Source of the DNA: Sapria himalayana
Taxonomy: Eukaryota > Streptophyta > Magnoliopsida > Malpighiales > Rafflesiaceae
Assembly (NCBI GenBank): GCA_029783825.1
Contig: JAREIK010004353.1
Span: 1-64,000 of the forward strand
Length of the DNA: 64,000 bases
Direction of reading: 5' to 3'
Shown: positions 14,265 to 25,066 of the stretch, one piece after another
Layout of the letters: the number at the start of each line of letters is the position of its first letter
Numbering within the stretch: position 1 is the first letter of the stretch
Program-made: the position numbers and the translations under genes
The notes under the pieces: generated by a model
What the model saw: only the letters and a program-made list of their open reading frames with translations
Told to the model about the DNA's origin: nothing
Databases searched by the model: none

Positions 14265-14891
14265 CTACAACTTATCAAATTCTTTTTGATATTTCATATC
14301 AGTTTGTAGCATCAAATAAGTTGAATTCCATCTTGTAGGACAATCTAATTGCAATGAAGATCCATATGTCAAGTTTGCTTCTTCAACACAAATCTTAAAC
14401 ATATCTAATCTTTTAGGACTGCTCCTCACATATTTCACCACACCTTTAATTTTTTGAATACCACCCTCAACTACTACAATGCTATCTCTGAAAATTATGT
14501 TTAGGATATGAGCACAACATCTCATATGAAAATGCTCACCTCTCAAAGGTACAACACTTTTCTTCAAAAGCCTTTTTTTCAATTGTTCAACTACAATATC
14601 ATTATTTGATGCATTGTCAATAGTAATGCACATCAACTTTCTCAAACCCCATTCATTCATGCAAAACTTAATAGCATTTCTAATATTAACTCGAGAATGA
14701 CTTTTAATTACACAAAAGTTAAAAAGTCTTTTATGAATATTCCATTGAGAATCAAGGAAATGAATAGTAAAACATATATAAGACAAATTTTGAATGCTAG
14801 TCCAAGTGTTGGTAGTCAATGAAACTCTACAACAATGAGATGATATGCTATCAAATAATTTTTTTTTTCCTTCACAAACAAAGAAAAACAA
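14265..14891 (-). pseudogene. hAT (RICESLEEPER/Ac-type) transposase fragment
   Basis: A 208-codon minus-strand frame reads as the middle of a plant hAT transposase. Visible motifs, in order: SLTTNTWTS (the family's conserved T-D-x-W-T region, here with N for D), an NEWGLRKL stretch, CITIDNASNND (conserved D-N-A-S-N), CCAHILN (the C-x2-H-x-L-N motif) and LDCPTRWNSTYLML (conserved P-T-R-W-N-S-T). These belong to the RNase-H-like catalytic core and helical insertion. The frame opens only with a TTG. A run of ten A residues (minus strand, complement of 14,859-14,868) is one base short of the right copy and shifts the frame, a second shift lies just upstream, and a TAG ends it. The C-terminal dimerisation region is missing. 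It is a dead fragment, although this section keeps fewer stops than the matching part of the right copy. Confidence 0.85.
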
Positions 14892-15067
14892 TCCTTCAGT
14901 ATAGAGTGCCTAGATGGAATTTTAAATAGATGCACACTAACTTCACAAAACTCCATAAACTCATCCCTCTCAACAAATAAAAAGGCAATTCATCTTTTAT
15001 GATCATTTTCAACAAAGCCACCCTAACTAGTTGGATGGGCAGTAGCGAAATTGGTGGCATCTTCATG

Positions 15068-15069
<2 letters not shown>

Positions 15070-15129
<60 letters not shown>
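15070..15129. repeat. (TA)n microsatellite inside hAT relic
   Basis: About 60 bp of pure TA dinucleotide in the 5' untranslated part of the hAT relic. The right copy carries about 31 bp at the same place (49,714-49,744), which shows length change since duplication. The short plus-strand frame across it (14,999-15,196) is an artefact. Confidence 0.95.
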
Positions 15130-15131
<2 letters not shown>

Positions 15132-15330
15132 CTGGTTCTAGTATCGGTTTTTTAGGACGGGATGGTTCTCGGGATGGATATTTCTTAAGATCCTAAACCG
15201 TCCCAAAAGAAAAAATATGTGACAGAACGGGACAGAAAAAGTCAAAGTCAACGGATTTTTCCAGTCACTATTCTTTCGGGAAAAGATTTCGGGTCAGGTC
15301 GTGAATCTCCGAGTCCCCTGAGCATCCCTA

Positions 15331-18300
15331 CTAAATGCATATAAAGTTAAATCAGTAAACTTCTAAACCCCGTAATGCCTAAATACATAAACCATTAAAC
15401 TGCTAAATACTACTTAATAATTAATAAATTTAATTTTTATTGCTATTTATTATATTTTTAAATATTCATTTTAATTATTTATTAGTGTATTTATTTAGAA
15501 ATATTTATTACAAAATAAATTATTAGTGGGACAAATATAATTTAAATAATATATTATTTATCTAATAAAAATATATGATTATAAAAGAAGTATAAATTTA
15601 ATAATTAAAAATTATTATCAAGTAATATAAGTTACTTTAATTTTGAATCAATTTGTGTTTTGTAAATATTTTTTAATTAATATCTATCTTAATATTAATA
15701 GTTTATAAATTTAATTTTTGAACATTATTATAATATCTATCTATAAAATTATTTATATTAAATTTATATGATATATAATTATTAATATTTTATAACAAAA
15801 TATTGTATTAAAATTACAAAAAAATTTAAATATTATCATATTTTCAAATGTTATAATCTATGAAAATGATAAAAAATTATAGAAATTTTTTTTCTAATTT
15901 TATTTTTTTAAATAACACCTATAAACCACTAAAAGCCTAATAACATAAATCGCTAAACTCCAAACGACGAAACCTCTGAATACTAAAATCATTAAACTAG
16001 TATACATTAATAATAAATCATAAATCTCATTTTAATTTTTATTCAGTATAATTTTAAATTTTCATTTTAATTATTTATCAATTTATTTTATAGAAATATT
16101 AATTACAAAATAAATTAGTAGTGAGATAGATCTAATTTAAATTAAACTGATATTTCTAATTAATAAATAATAAATCTCTTTTTTTTCATTATAATTTTAA
16201 ATTTTCATTTTAATTATTTATTTGTTTATTTATATATAAATATTAATTACAAAATAAATTGAGTTAGACAAATATAATTTATATAAATTATTTATTATCA
16301 AAAAATTATTGATAAACTTTTTAAAAGAAAAAAAAATTTCAAAACAAAAAATTATTATATAGTAATATATTTTGCTTATCTTCTGAAACATTTTACGATT
16401 AGTAATTATATTTTAATTGATATCTATCTTATTAATAATAGATTATTAATTTTTTTTTGATCATTATTAGAATATTTATCATTAAAATTATTTATATTGA
16501 ATTTATATGATATATAAATATAATGATTATTATAACTTAATATTGTTTTCACATTTAAAAAAAATTTAAAAAGTATTATATTGTCAAAGGTTATAAGCTT
16601 TGAAAATATCAAAAAAAAAAAAAATTTTGATATTTTTTTTAAATAACACCTATAAACCACTAAATGCATACACAGTTAAATAAGTAAACTCTTAAACCCC
16701 GTAATGCCAAAATACACAAATCATTAAACCACTATAAAATACTTAGTAATTAATAAATCTAATTTTTTATTCTATTTATTATAATTTTAAATGTTCATTT
16801 TAATTATTTATTTATTTATTTTTATAGAAATATTTATTACATAATAAATTATGAGTGCGACAAATATAATTTAAAAAATATATATGCTTATAAAATAAGT
16901 AAAAATTTAAAAATTAAAAATTGTTATCCAGAAATATATTTTACTATAATTTTGAATCAAATTGGGTTTTGTAATTATTTTTTAATTAATTTTAATCATA
17001 ATATCATCTGTTTATAAATTTAATTTTGATCATTATTATAATATATATCAGTAAAATTGTTTATATTGAATTTATATGATATATAATTATTAATATTATT
17101 ATAACTAAGTATTGTATTCACATTTCAAAAAATTTTTAAATTATTATATTTTCAAAGGTTATAACCTATGAAAATGACAAAAAAGTATAGAAATTTTTTT
17201 GATATTTTATTTTTATAAATAAACCGTATAAACCACTAAAAGCCTAAAAACAAAATCACAAAAACATAAATGAAAAAACCTCTAAATACCTAATCCATTA
17301 AACAGGTATACAGTAATAATAAATCATAAATCTTATTTTAAATTTTATTCAGTATAATTTTAAATTTTTATTTTAAATATTTATCAGTTTATTTTTTTAG
17401 AAATATTAATTACAAAATAAATTATTAGTGAGAAATATCTAATTTAAATTAAACCGGTATCCCTAAATAATAAATAATAAATCTCATTTTGTTATTATAA
17501 TTTTAAATATTTATTTTAATTATTTATTTGTTTATTTTTATAAATATATTAATTACAGAATAAATTATGAGTTAGACAAATATAATTTATATAAATTATT
17601 TTTCATCAAAAAAATATACATAAACTTTTTAAAAGAAAAAAAAATTTCAAAACAAAAATTTATTATATAGTAATATATTTTGCGTTGCTTCTGAATCATT
17701 TTAGGTTTTGTAATTATATTTTAATTGATTCTATCTTATTAATAATAGATTATTAATCTATTTTTTGATCATTATTAGAATATTTATCACTAAAATTGTT
17801 TATATTGAATTTACATGATATATAATTATAAAGATTATTATAACTAAATATTATATTTACATTTGAAAATAATTTAAAAATTATTATAATTTTAAAGGTT
17901 ATCATCTTTGAAAATGAGATAAAATAACAAAAATAAATTTTTTGTTATTTTATTGTTTATATAAAACCTGTAAACTACTAAAATCCTAAACTCTTAAATC
18001 ATTAAACTCCTAAACCCCAAAAACACAAAACTGTTAAATACTTAAACATTTAAACCATCTTTAAAGGTTTAAGTATTTATAAATAATATATAAATATCTA
18101 TCAATAATAATAGTTTATTAATTGATTTTTTGATCGTTATTATATTTATATTTATATTTAGTTTATTAATATCTATCAATAAAATTGTTTATTTTTAATT
18201 TACATGATATATAATTATTATGTTTATTATAACTAAATATTGTATTCACATTTGAAAAAAATTTAAAAATTATTATATTTATAAAGGTTATAACCTTCAA

Positions 18301-18996
18301 AATTAATAAAAAATTTGAAAAATAATTTTTTTGATATTTCATTATTTAAATAAAACATATAAACTACTAAATGTCTAAACACATAAATCACTAAACTACT
18401 AAACTCCTAAATACTTAAACAATTAAACTGGTATACCCTAAATAATTAATCAAAAATCTATAATTTATTTATATTCATTATAATTTTTATATTCATTTTA
18501 ATTATTTATCAGTTTATTTTTATAGAAATATTAATTGCAAAATAAAATTATGAGTGAGACAAATATAATTTATATAATTTATCATCATCAAAAAAATTTA
18601 TAAGCTTATATAAAGAATCAAAAAATAAAAAATAAAAAATTTATATTTAGTAATATATTTTACTTTAATTTTGAATCGTTTTAGGTTTTGAAAATATATT
18701 TTAATTAATATCTATCTTATTAATAATAGTTTATTAATCTATTTATGATCAGTATTATAATAGCGATCAATAAAATTATTTATATTGAATTTGCATGATA
18801 TTTAATTTTTATGATTATTATAATTAAATATTGTATTAACATTTCAAAAAAAATTAAAAATTATAATATTTTCAATGGTTATAACCTTGAAAATAAGAAA
18901 AACACATAACAATAATTTTTTGTTATTTAATTATTTAAATAAAACCTATAAACCACAAAATACCTAAATACTTAAATTACTAAACTCCTAAACCCT
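15331..18996 (-). repeat. Satellite array between hAT relic and segment A (left arm)
   Basis: Cores near 15,840, 16,582, 17,149, 17,889, 18,277 and 18,867. Class order: W, T, S, W, T, S, then two units with simple CTAAAC blocks, one of them shortened (step about 384 bp, with a junction near 18,060). Reading the right arm backwards from 49,512 to 45,921 gives the same order and closely matching spacings, including the shortened unit. The frame at 16,424-16,669 (minus) is satellite translation. Confidence 0.92.
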
Positions 18997-20222
18997 GATA
19001 CTGCTGCATCACACACACATATCGACGGACCAAAGTACACACGTGCACATATTCTTGTCCATTTTGGTGTAGGATTTAGAGGGGCCAGCAAGTCCTAGAA
19101 GCAGCCAGAAGTATGGGCCACCAACATGTAGAGGGCGCCACTAGCAAGCCGGGATGATAATATTCAGACAACTGACGAGACAGAGCAAAGTGGTCGGAAG
19201 TAAACTCAGGAGTAGCTAGGATTGGGTCCCACTAGCCCTATCAGGCAGCATAGAGGGCCACCCAACCATTGCCCAATAGGAGTAGCGGGTAAAATAAGAA
19301 GCATCACTAAGCAGGGCCAGTAAGCAATTGAGTCCAGACCAGCCACACGGGAGCGAAAGATTCAAACTTCTAGTTTATATTTGTAGTATTATTTGTATTT
19401 TGGAGTTTGTATGCACCGTGAACTTGCAGAGATGGATCATGACATACTCACACACACAATCTTGTCTGTTCTCTATGTAGCATGCAATGAGGACAACTGG
19501 ACCCATGAGTATCACTAAGTGGGGCCCACTAATGCATTTTGTAAATACACATTAGGCGATGCTACACTTTCGGGAGCAGAAGACCCATCTTTATAGCATT
19601 TTGTAATTTTACGTGTATTCTTTGTTGGTTGTACGCGTAGATAATTAGACTATGAGATGGACATCATCACACATGCACACCGATGCATGCATATTTTTTG
19701 ATATTTTATCGGTGCAACATACAGCCACTTCTTGGAGGTCGAGGAAGCAGTATTCTAACCCAAGAGATACTCTTTTGAGAATCATTGGAGCAAAAGAATT
19801 TGGAATTCAGAGGTTAGAATGAATTGACAAAGTGTCGTATATATGAATTTGTGGATTTATGGGTATTCAGTTTTACATGTATTCCATTGCATAGCAATGA
19901 CATAGGAAAATGCTTGATGATGCATGTTACACACATGCACAATCTTATATTTGCATAGTTTTAATATTGAGCATCATTCAGGTTCCTTCAAAATGCTTGG
20001 ATAAATCCAAATGGAAAGGACGTAGTGCACATAATGACTCAATGCCAACTCTGAAGTCCGGGAATGATAGGTGATTTTAGTTGTATTCGTACGCTTGGAA
20101 TTATTAGGAATTATGTTTTTTATGTATTTTATGCATAGAATCATTAAGATGCATAGGATTTGGTGGGCTTGCCTAAATTAGTCAGCTTTTTAGTCTCTTG
20201 TAAGTTGTGTGCCTAAATTATA

Positions 20223-20262
20223 AATAAAGTGTGTATTTTCCAAAAAAAAAAACAAAAAAAAA
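20223..20262 (+). promoter_or_regulatory. AATAAA signal and A-rich tail inside segment A
   Basis: AATAAA at 20,223-20,228, then after 13 bases an A tract of 11 A, one C and 9 A (20,242-20,262). The inverted copy keeps the signal (complement of 44,837-44,842) and the tract (44,804-44,823). Signal plus tail is the signature of a 3' end copied from a polyadenylated RNA. Confidence 0.65.
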
Positions 20263-20339
20263 CCATAAACCCTAAACTTTAAATCCTAAACCTTAAACCA
20301 TAAACTATAACCATGGTCCATAAACCCAATATCCTAAAT
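20263..20339 (+). repeat. Degenerate 7-bp plant-telomere-type array
   Basis: Directly after the A tract come 7-bp units CCATAAA, CCCTAAA, CTTTAAA, TCCTAAA, CCTTAAA, CCATAAA, then less regular ones to 20,339. The period is 7, as in the Arabidopsis-type telomere repeat CCCTAAA, and differs from the 8-bp period in the surrounding satellite. Confidence 0.75.
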
Positions 20340-23300
20340 CTCATGTTTTGCACTTTTATAATCAAATGACTAAGTGTTAAATTTAAATTGAAATTCATAA
20401 CTTTTAGGAATATCACGGATTTATCTTTTTGTATATGTAACACAAAGTCATGACTCAAGGGGTGAGTTATGGATTCAGTCTTTTTCTTGCTTTAGATTAT
20501 TGTAGCATTAGCAATGGTCATGATTGTATATTTTATCTCTAGAACACAAAATAATATTGATGAGAATATGCTATAACTTGTGTCTCTCTGTTGAACATAT
20601 TGTTATGGCACTAAGAATGATCATGAATACATATTTAATCCCTATAATACTGGGTCACAGTATTGGATATGACCATAGCTAGTGCATATTATCTTTATAT
20701 TGCAAATTCAGTGCACTAGGAATGTTTGTAACTTCGGACATTCCTCAAGAGCAAAAGTCATGACCCTAAAAATAGTCAAAGCTCGAGTACTACACTTTAT
20801 AACTTTCTATTGCTAAAACTGTTGGGATTGGAAATATCACTATGGCTTTTTCTTTTGATATGTGACCTCAAGTGTCAATATGCAAGACTAATATTTTGAG
20901 CAATGATTAAAACCTTTTATACATTTGAATATAATTCATTTACACCTTTTTGGGTATTGTGAGCATGTATATAGAACTCTTTTAATATAAAAAGAAATAA
21001 ATGATAATTTTCATATCCATGAGGATATAAAAAAAGGTCTTAGACATGCCAATAGAATAAATTTTTGATTCTTGATTGAAAGAGAGCCCATATTTCTTGC
21101 CCTGCGCAAGCTGCCCAGGGGCTAGTTTGTTCTAATAGGCTACAAGGTGATTATTTTTTTAGAGGTGAACTATGTTTTAAAAAATTTCATTAAGTGTGTG
21201 CATAAGAGATATTTTATAAGAAATTACAATAATCAATATAAATAGCAACCTCAACAACTAGTTATTTCAACACATAGGGGTACAACTTTTGTTTAGTCTG
21301 TTAGCGTACATGAGTCAAATTACCTTTGATAGCCCAGTGATTCAACATCAAATATGATGAGACATAAAAGAGATAAAGTAAAAGCTCCTATTATTTTGGT
21401 TAGAGCTTTAGCAATCATTCTAGAGTTGAGAGAGGAACAAAATAAATTATTTTAATTATTCAATATAATTTTTATTTTTATTTTAATTATTTATCAGTTT
21501 ATTTTTATTACACTATTAATTACAAAATAAATTATTAGTGAGACAGATCTAATTTAAATTAAACCGGTATATCCTAAATAATAAAGAATAAATCTCATTT
21601 TATTTCATTTTAATTTTAAATATTCAAATTTAATTATTTATTTGTTTATTTTTATATAAATATTAATTACAAATAAATTATGAGTTACACAAATATTATT
21701 TGTATAAATTATTTTTCATCAAAATAATATAGATAAACTTTAAAAAAAAATTTCAAAACAAAAAATTATTATATAGTAATATATTTTGCTTTGCTTCTGA
21801 ATCATTTTAGGTTTTGTAATTATATTATAATTGATATCTATCTTATTAATAATAGATTATTAATTTATTTTTTGATCATTATTAGAATATTTTTCAATAA
21901 AATAGTTTATATTGAATTTATATGATATATAAATATAATGATTATTATAACTAAATATTGAACTCATTTTTGAAAAAAATTTAAAAATTATTATATTTTC
22001 AAAGGTTATAACCTTAATAAATGAGAAAAAATAATGAAAATAAATTTTTTGTTATTTCATTTTTTAAATAAAACCTATAGATCATTAAATGCTTACTTAC
22101 TTAAATCAATAAACTCATAAATCCCGAAACCCCTAAATACATAAACCTTTTAACAGCTATATACTACTTAATAACATATAAATCTTATTTTTATTTCTAT
22201 TTATTATAATTTTAAATCTTCATTTTAATTATTTATAGTTTAATTTTTTAGAAAAATTAATTACAAAATAAATTTCGAGTGAGACAAATATTATTTAAAT
22301 AATTTATTTTAATAAAAAAAATTTAAGCTTATAAAAAGAAGGAAAATTTTTAAAATTAAATATTATTATTTAGTAATATATTTTGATTTGATTTTGAATC
22401 ATTTTGTGTTATGTAAATATATTTTAATTAATATTTATATTATTAATAATAGTTTATTAATTTAATTTTTGATCATTATTATAATATCTATCATTAAAAT
22501 TATTTATATTCAATTTATATGTTATATAATTAGTACGATTAATATAATTATACATGGTATTCACATTTCAAAAAATTTTAAAAATTATTTTATTTTCAAA
22601 GGTTATAAACCATTAAACTAGTATACCATATATAATAAATCAAAAATCTCATTTTAATTTGTATTCATTATAATTTTAAATATCTGTATTTTAATTATTT
22701 ATATTTTATTTTTTATAGAAATATCAATCACAAAATAAATATTCAGTGAGACAAATAGAATTTTAATAATTTATATTTTAATCAAAAAAAAAAGCTTATA
22801 TAATGAAGTAAAAATTTAAAAATAAAAAATTATTTTCTAGTAATATATTTTACTTTGATTTTGAATCATTATATTTTGGTTTAGCAATTATATTTTAATT
22901 GCGATCAATCTTATTAAAAATAGTTTATTAATTTATTATTTGATCATTTTTATAATATCGAACAAAAAAATTACTTATATTCAATTTTAATGTCTTATAA
23001 TTATTAAGTTATTATAACTAAATATTATATTTACATTTGAAAAAAATTTAAAAATTATTATATTTTCAAAGGTTATAACCTTCAAAAATGTTAAAAAATC
23101 ACAAAAATAATTTTTTATTATTTTATTATTTAAATAAAACTTATAAACCACTAAATGCCTAAACATCTAAATCTCTAGACTCCTAAACCACAAAACCCCC
23201 TAAATACTTAAACCATTAAACCTATATAACCTAAATAATAAATCTCTTTTTTATTTGTATTCATTATAATTTGAAATATTCATTTTAATTATTTTTTAGT

Positions 23301-23898
23301 TTATTTTTATAGAAATATTAATTACAAAATAAATATTGAGTGAGATAGATATAATTTAAATAAATTATTTTTTATCAAAAAAAATAAGTTATAAAAAATA
23401 AACAAAATTTCAAAAATTTAAAATTTTATTTAGTAATATAATTTACATTGATTTTGAATTATTTTGGGTTCTACAAATATATTTTAATTAATATCTTTCT
23501 TTTTAATAATAGTTTATTAATTTATATTTTGATCATTATTATAATATATATTAATACATTTTTTTATATTGATTCTACAACAATTATAATTATTAAGATT
23601 ATTATAACTAAGTATTGTATTCATATTTTAGAACTATTAAAAAATAATTTTATTTTCTAAGGTTATAACCTTTGAAAATCACGAAAATGTGTAAACATAT
23701 AAATCAATAAACTCCTTAACCCAAAAACCACAAAAAACTTAAACAATTAAATAGTTATACCCTAAATAATATATAATAAATCTCATTTTTATTAGTATTC
23801 ATTATAATTTTAATATACATTTTAATTATTTATTAGTTTAATTTTATAGAAATATAAATTAAAAAATAAATTATTAGTTAGAAAAATATAATTTAAAT

Positions 23899-24013
23899 AA
23901 TATTTAGTAAAATATTTAACTAAATATTTAGTAAAATATTTAACTAAATATTTAGTAAAATATTTAACTAAATATTTAGTAAAATATTTAGTGAAATATT
24001 TAGAAAAATATTT
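23899..24013. repeat. 24-bp minisatellite within an N-class monomer
   Basis: About three and a half head-to-tail copies of a 24-bp unit, itself two similar 12-bp halves (ATATTTAGTAAA and ATATTTAACTAA), followed by decayed halves. The corresponding N monomer at about 30,640-30,680 has no such expansion, so it is a local event. Confidence 0.9.
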
Positions 24014-24994
24014 GTCATATTAATAATAGGTTATTACTTTTGGTTATTACTTATAAAGGGATACAAAAATTTAAAAATTTTAAATTTATATTTAGTTAAA
24101 TATTTCACTTTGATTTTGAGTCATTTTAGTTTCTGCAAATATATTTTTAACAATATTTATCTTATTGATAATAAGTTATTACTTTTTTATGATCATTATT
24201 ATAATAAATATCAATAAAATAGTTTATATTGAATTTATATGATATATAATTATTATGATTATTATAACTTCATATATTGTATTCACTTTTCAAAAAAAAA
24301 ATTAAAAATTATTATATTTTCAAAGATTATAACCTTCAAAATTGAGAAAAAATAAAAAAAATAAATTTTTTGTTATTTTATTTTTTATATAAAACCTATA
24401 AACCACTAAATGACTAAATACTAAAATGATTAAACTCGTAAACCCCAAAGCCCATAAATACATAAAACATTAAATTAGTATAGTATAAATAATAAATCAT
24501 AAATCTCAGTTTTATTAGTATTCATTATAATTTTAAATATACATTTTAATTATTTATCATTTTATTTTTATAGAAATATTAATTACAAAATAAAATATTA
24601 GTGCGACATATATAATTTAAATAATTTATTTTTCATCAAAAAAAATGCTCATAAAAAGAGGCAAAATTTTAAAAATAAAAAATTATTATTTAATAATATA
24701 TCTTATTTTGATTTTTAATCATTTTAGATTTTACAATTATATTTTAATTAATATCATTCTGATAAATACAAGTTTATTAATTTATTTATTGATCATTATT
24801 ATAAAATCTATCAATAAAATTATTTATATTGAGTTTACATTATATATAATTATTAAGATTATTATAACTAAATATTATTTTTACATTTAAAAAAAATTAA
24901 AAATTATTATATTTTCAAAGGTTACAACCTTCAAAAATTAAAAAAAGACAAAAAATTAAATTTTTGTTTTTTCATTCTTAAAAAAAACTATAAA

Positions 24995-25066
24995 TCACTA
25001 AAGGTCTAAACAATTAAATCACTAAACTCCTAAACCACAAAACAACTAAATACTTAAACCATTAAA
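24995..25066 (-). repeat. Exemplar of the 8-bp periodic block found in each monomer
   Basis: Nine consecutive units of exactly 8 bp: TCACTAAA, GGTCTAAA, CAATTAAA, TCACTAAA, CTCCTAAA, CCACAAAA, CAACTAAA, TACTTAAA, CCATTAAA. The 3' half (TAAA) is nearly fixed and the 5' half varies by monomer class. Equivalent blocks occur in nearly all monomers, on the opposite strand in + arrays (for example about 62,250-62,315: TTTAATGG, TTTAAGTA, TTTAGGTG, TTTTGGGG, TTTAGTCA). Confidence 0.9.

Larger units (their letters stand above)
13790..15330 (-). mobile_element. Truncated, internally deleted hAT transposon relic (left copy)
   Basis: Reverse-strand relic of the element seen more fully at 49,513-53,152. 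Its 5' terminus is at 15,330, where TAGGGATGCTCA on the minus strand resembles a hAT terminal inverted repeat. It adjoins the W-class satellite at exactly the same point (GCATTTAG-) as the right copy, so both descend from one insertion. Relative to the right copy about 800 bp are missing between the TA microsatellite region and the ACTAGTTAGG motif (junction near 15,028), which removes the start and the BED finger region. The 3' end is cut near 13,790-13,808, equivalent to about 51,790 of the right copy, so the C-terminal dimerisation region and 3' terminus are absent. The flank there is a unit of the type that follows X, so the cut marks a rearrangement breakpoint and not an element end. Confidence 0.85.
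18997..21440 (+). other. Non-satellite segment A (left copy), unrecognised
   Basis: A 2.4-kb stretch of clearly higher GC content that replaces about 100 bp of a satellite monomer. I do not recognise it. The first part (to 20,262) has CA-rich motifs such as CACACACAATCTTGT recurring in degenerate form (about 19,020, 19,450, 19,670, 19,930), and ends with AATAAA and an A-rich tail, as in a retroposed transcript. A 7-bp telomere-type array follows (20,263-20,339), then about 1.1 kb of unrelated non-coding sequence containing recurrent 'catgac' and 'atgatcatga' phrases. No long open frame exists here. The matching short frames of the other copy are broken here by a stop and a one-base shift, so coding capacity is unlikely. 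No terminal inverted repeats, LTRs or Helitron end were found. It could be a captured genomic fragment or an old composite insertion. Confidence 0.7.
13790..22010 (-). repeat. Left arm of a large inverted duplication
   Basis: Contains, left to right: hAT relic, satellite, segment A, about 560 bp of satellite. The mirror image, right to left, is at about 43,045-51,790. Sums of paired core coordinates stay near 64,830-64,900 through the hAT-to-A interval, as expected for one inverted copy. The arms diverge inside the hAT element on one side and at a satellite core near 22,010 on the other. By-eye identity in sampled non-satellite stretches is about 90%. The two arms are separated by about 21 kb of other satellite. 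Confidence 0.85.

Noticed and set aside
18997..21440. Segment A as a Helitron, CACTA, Mutator or organelle-derived insertion
   Set aside because: No CTRR/hairpin end, no CACTA or matching terminal inverted repeats, no target duplication, and no recognisable plastid or mitochondrial gene.
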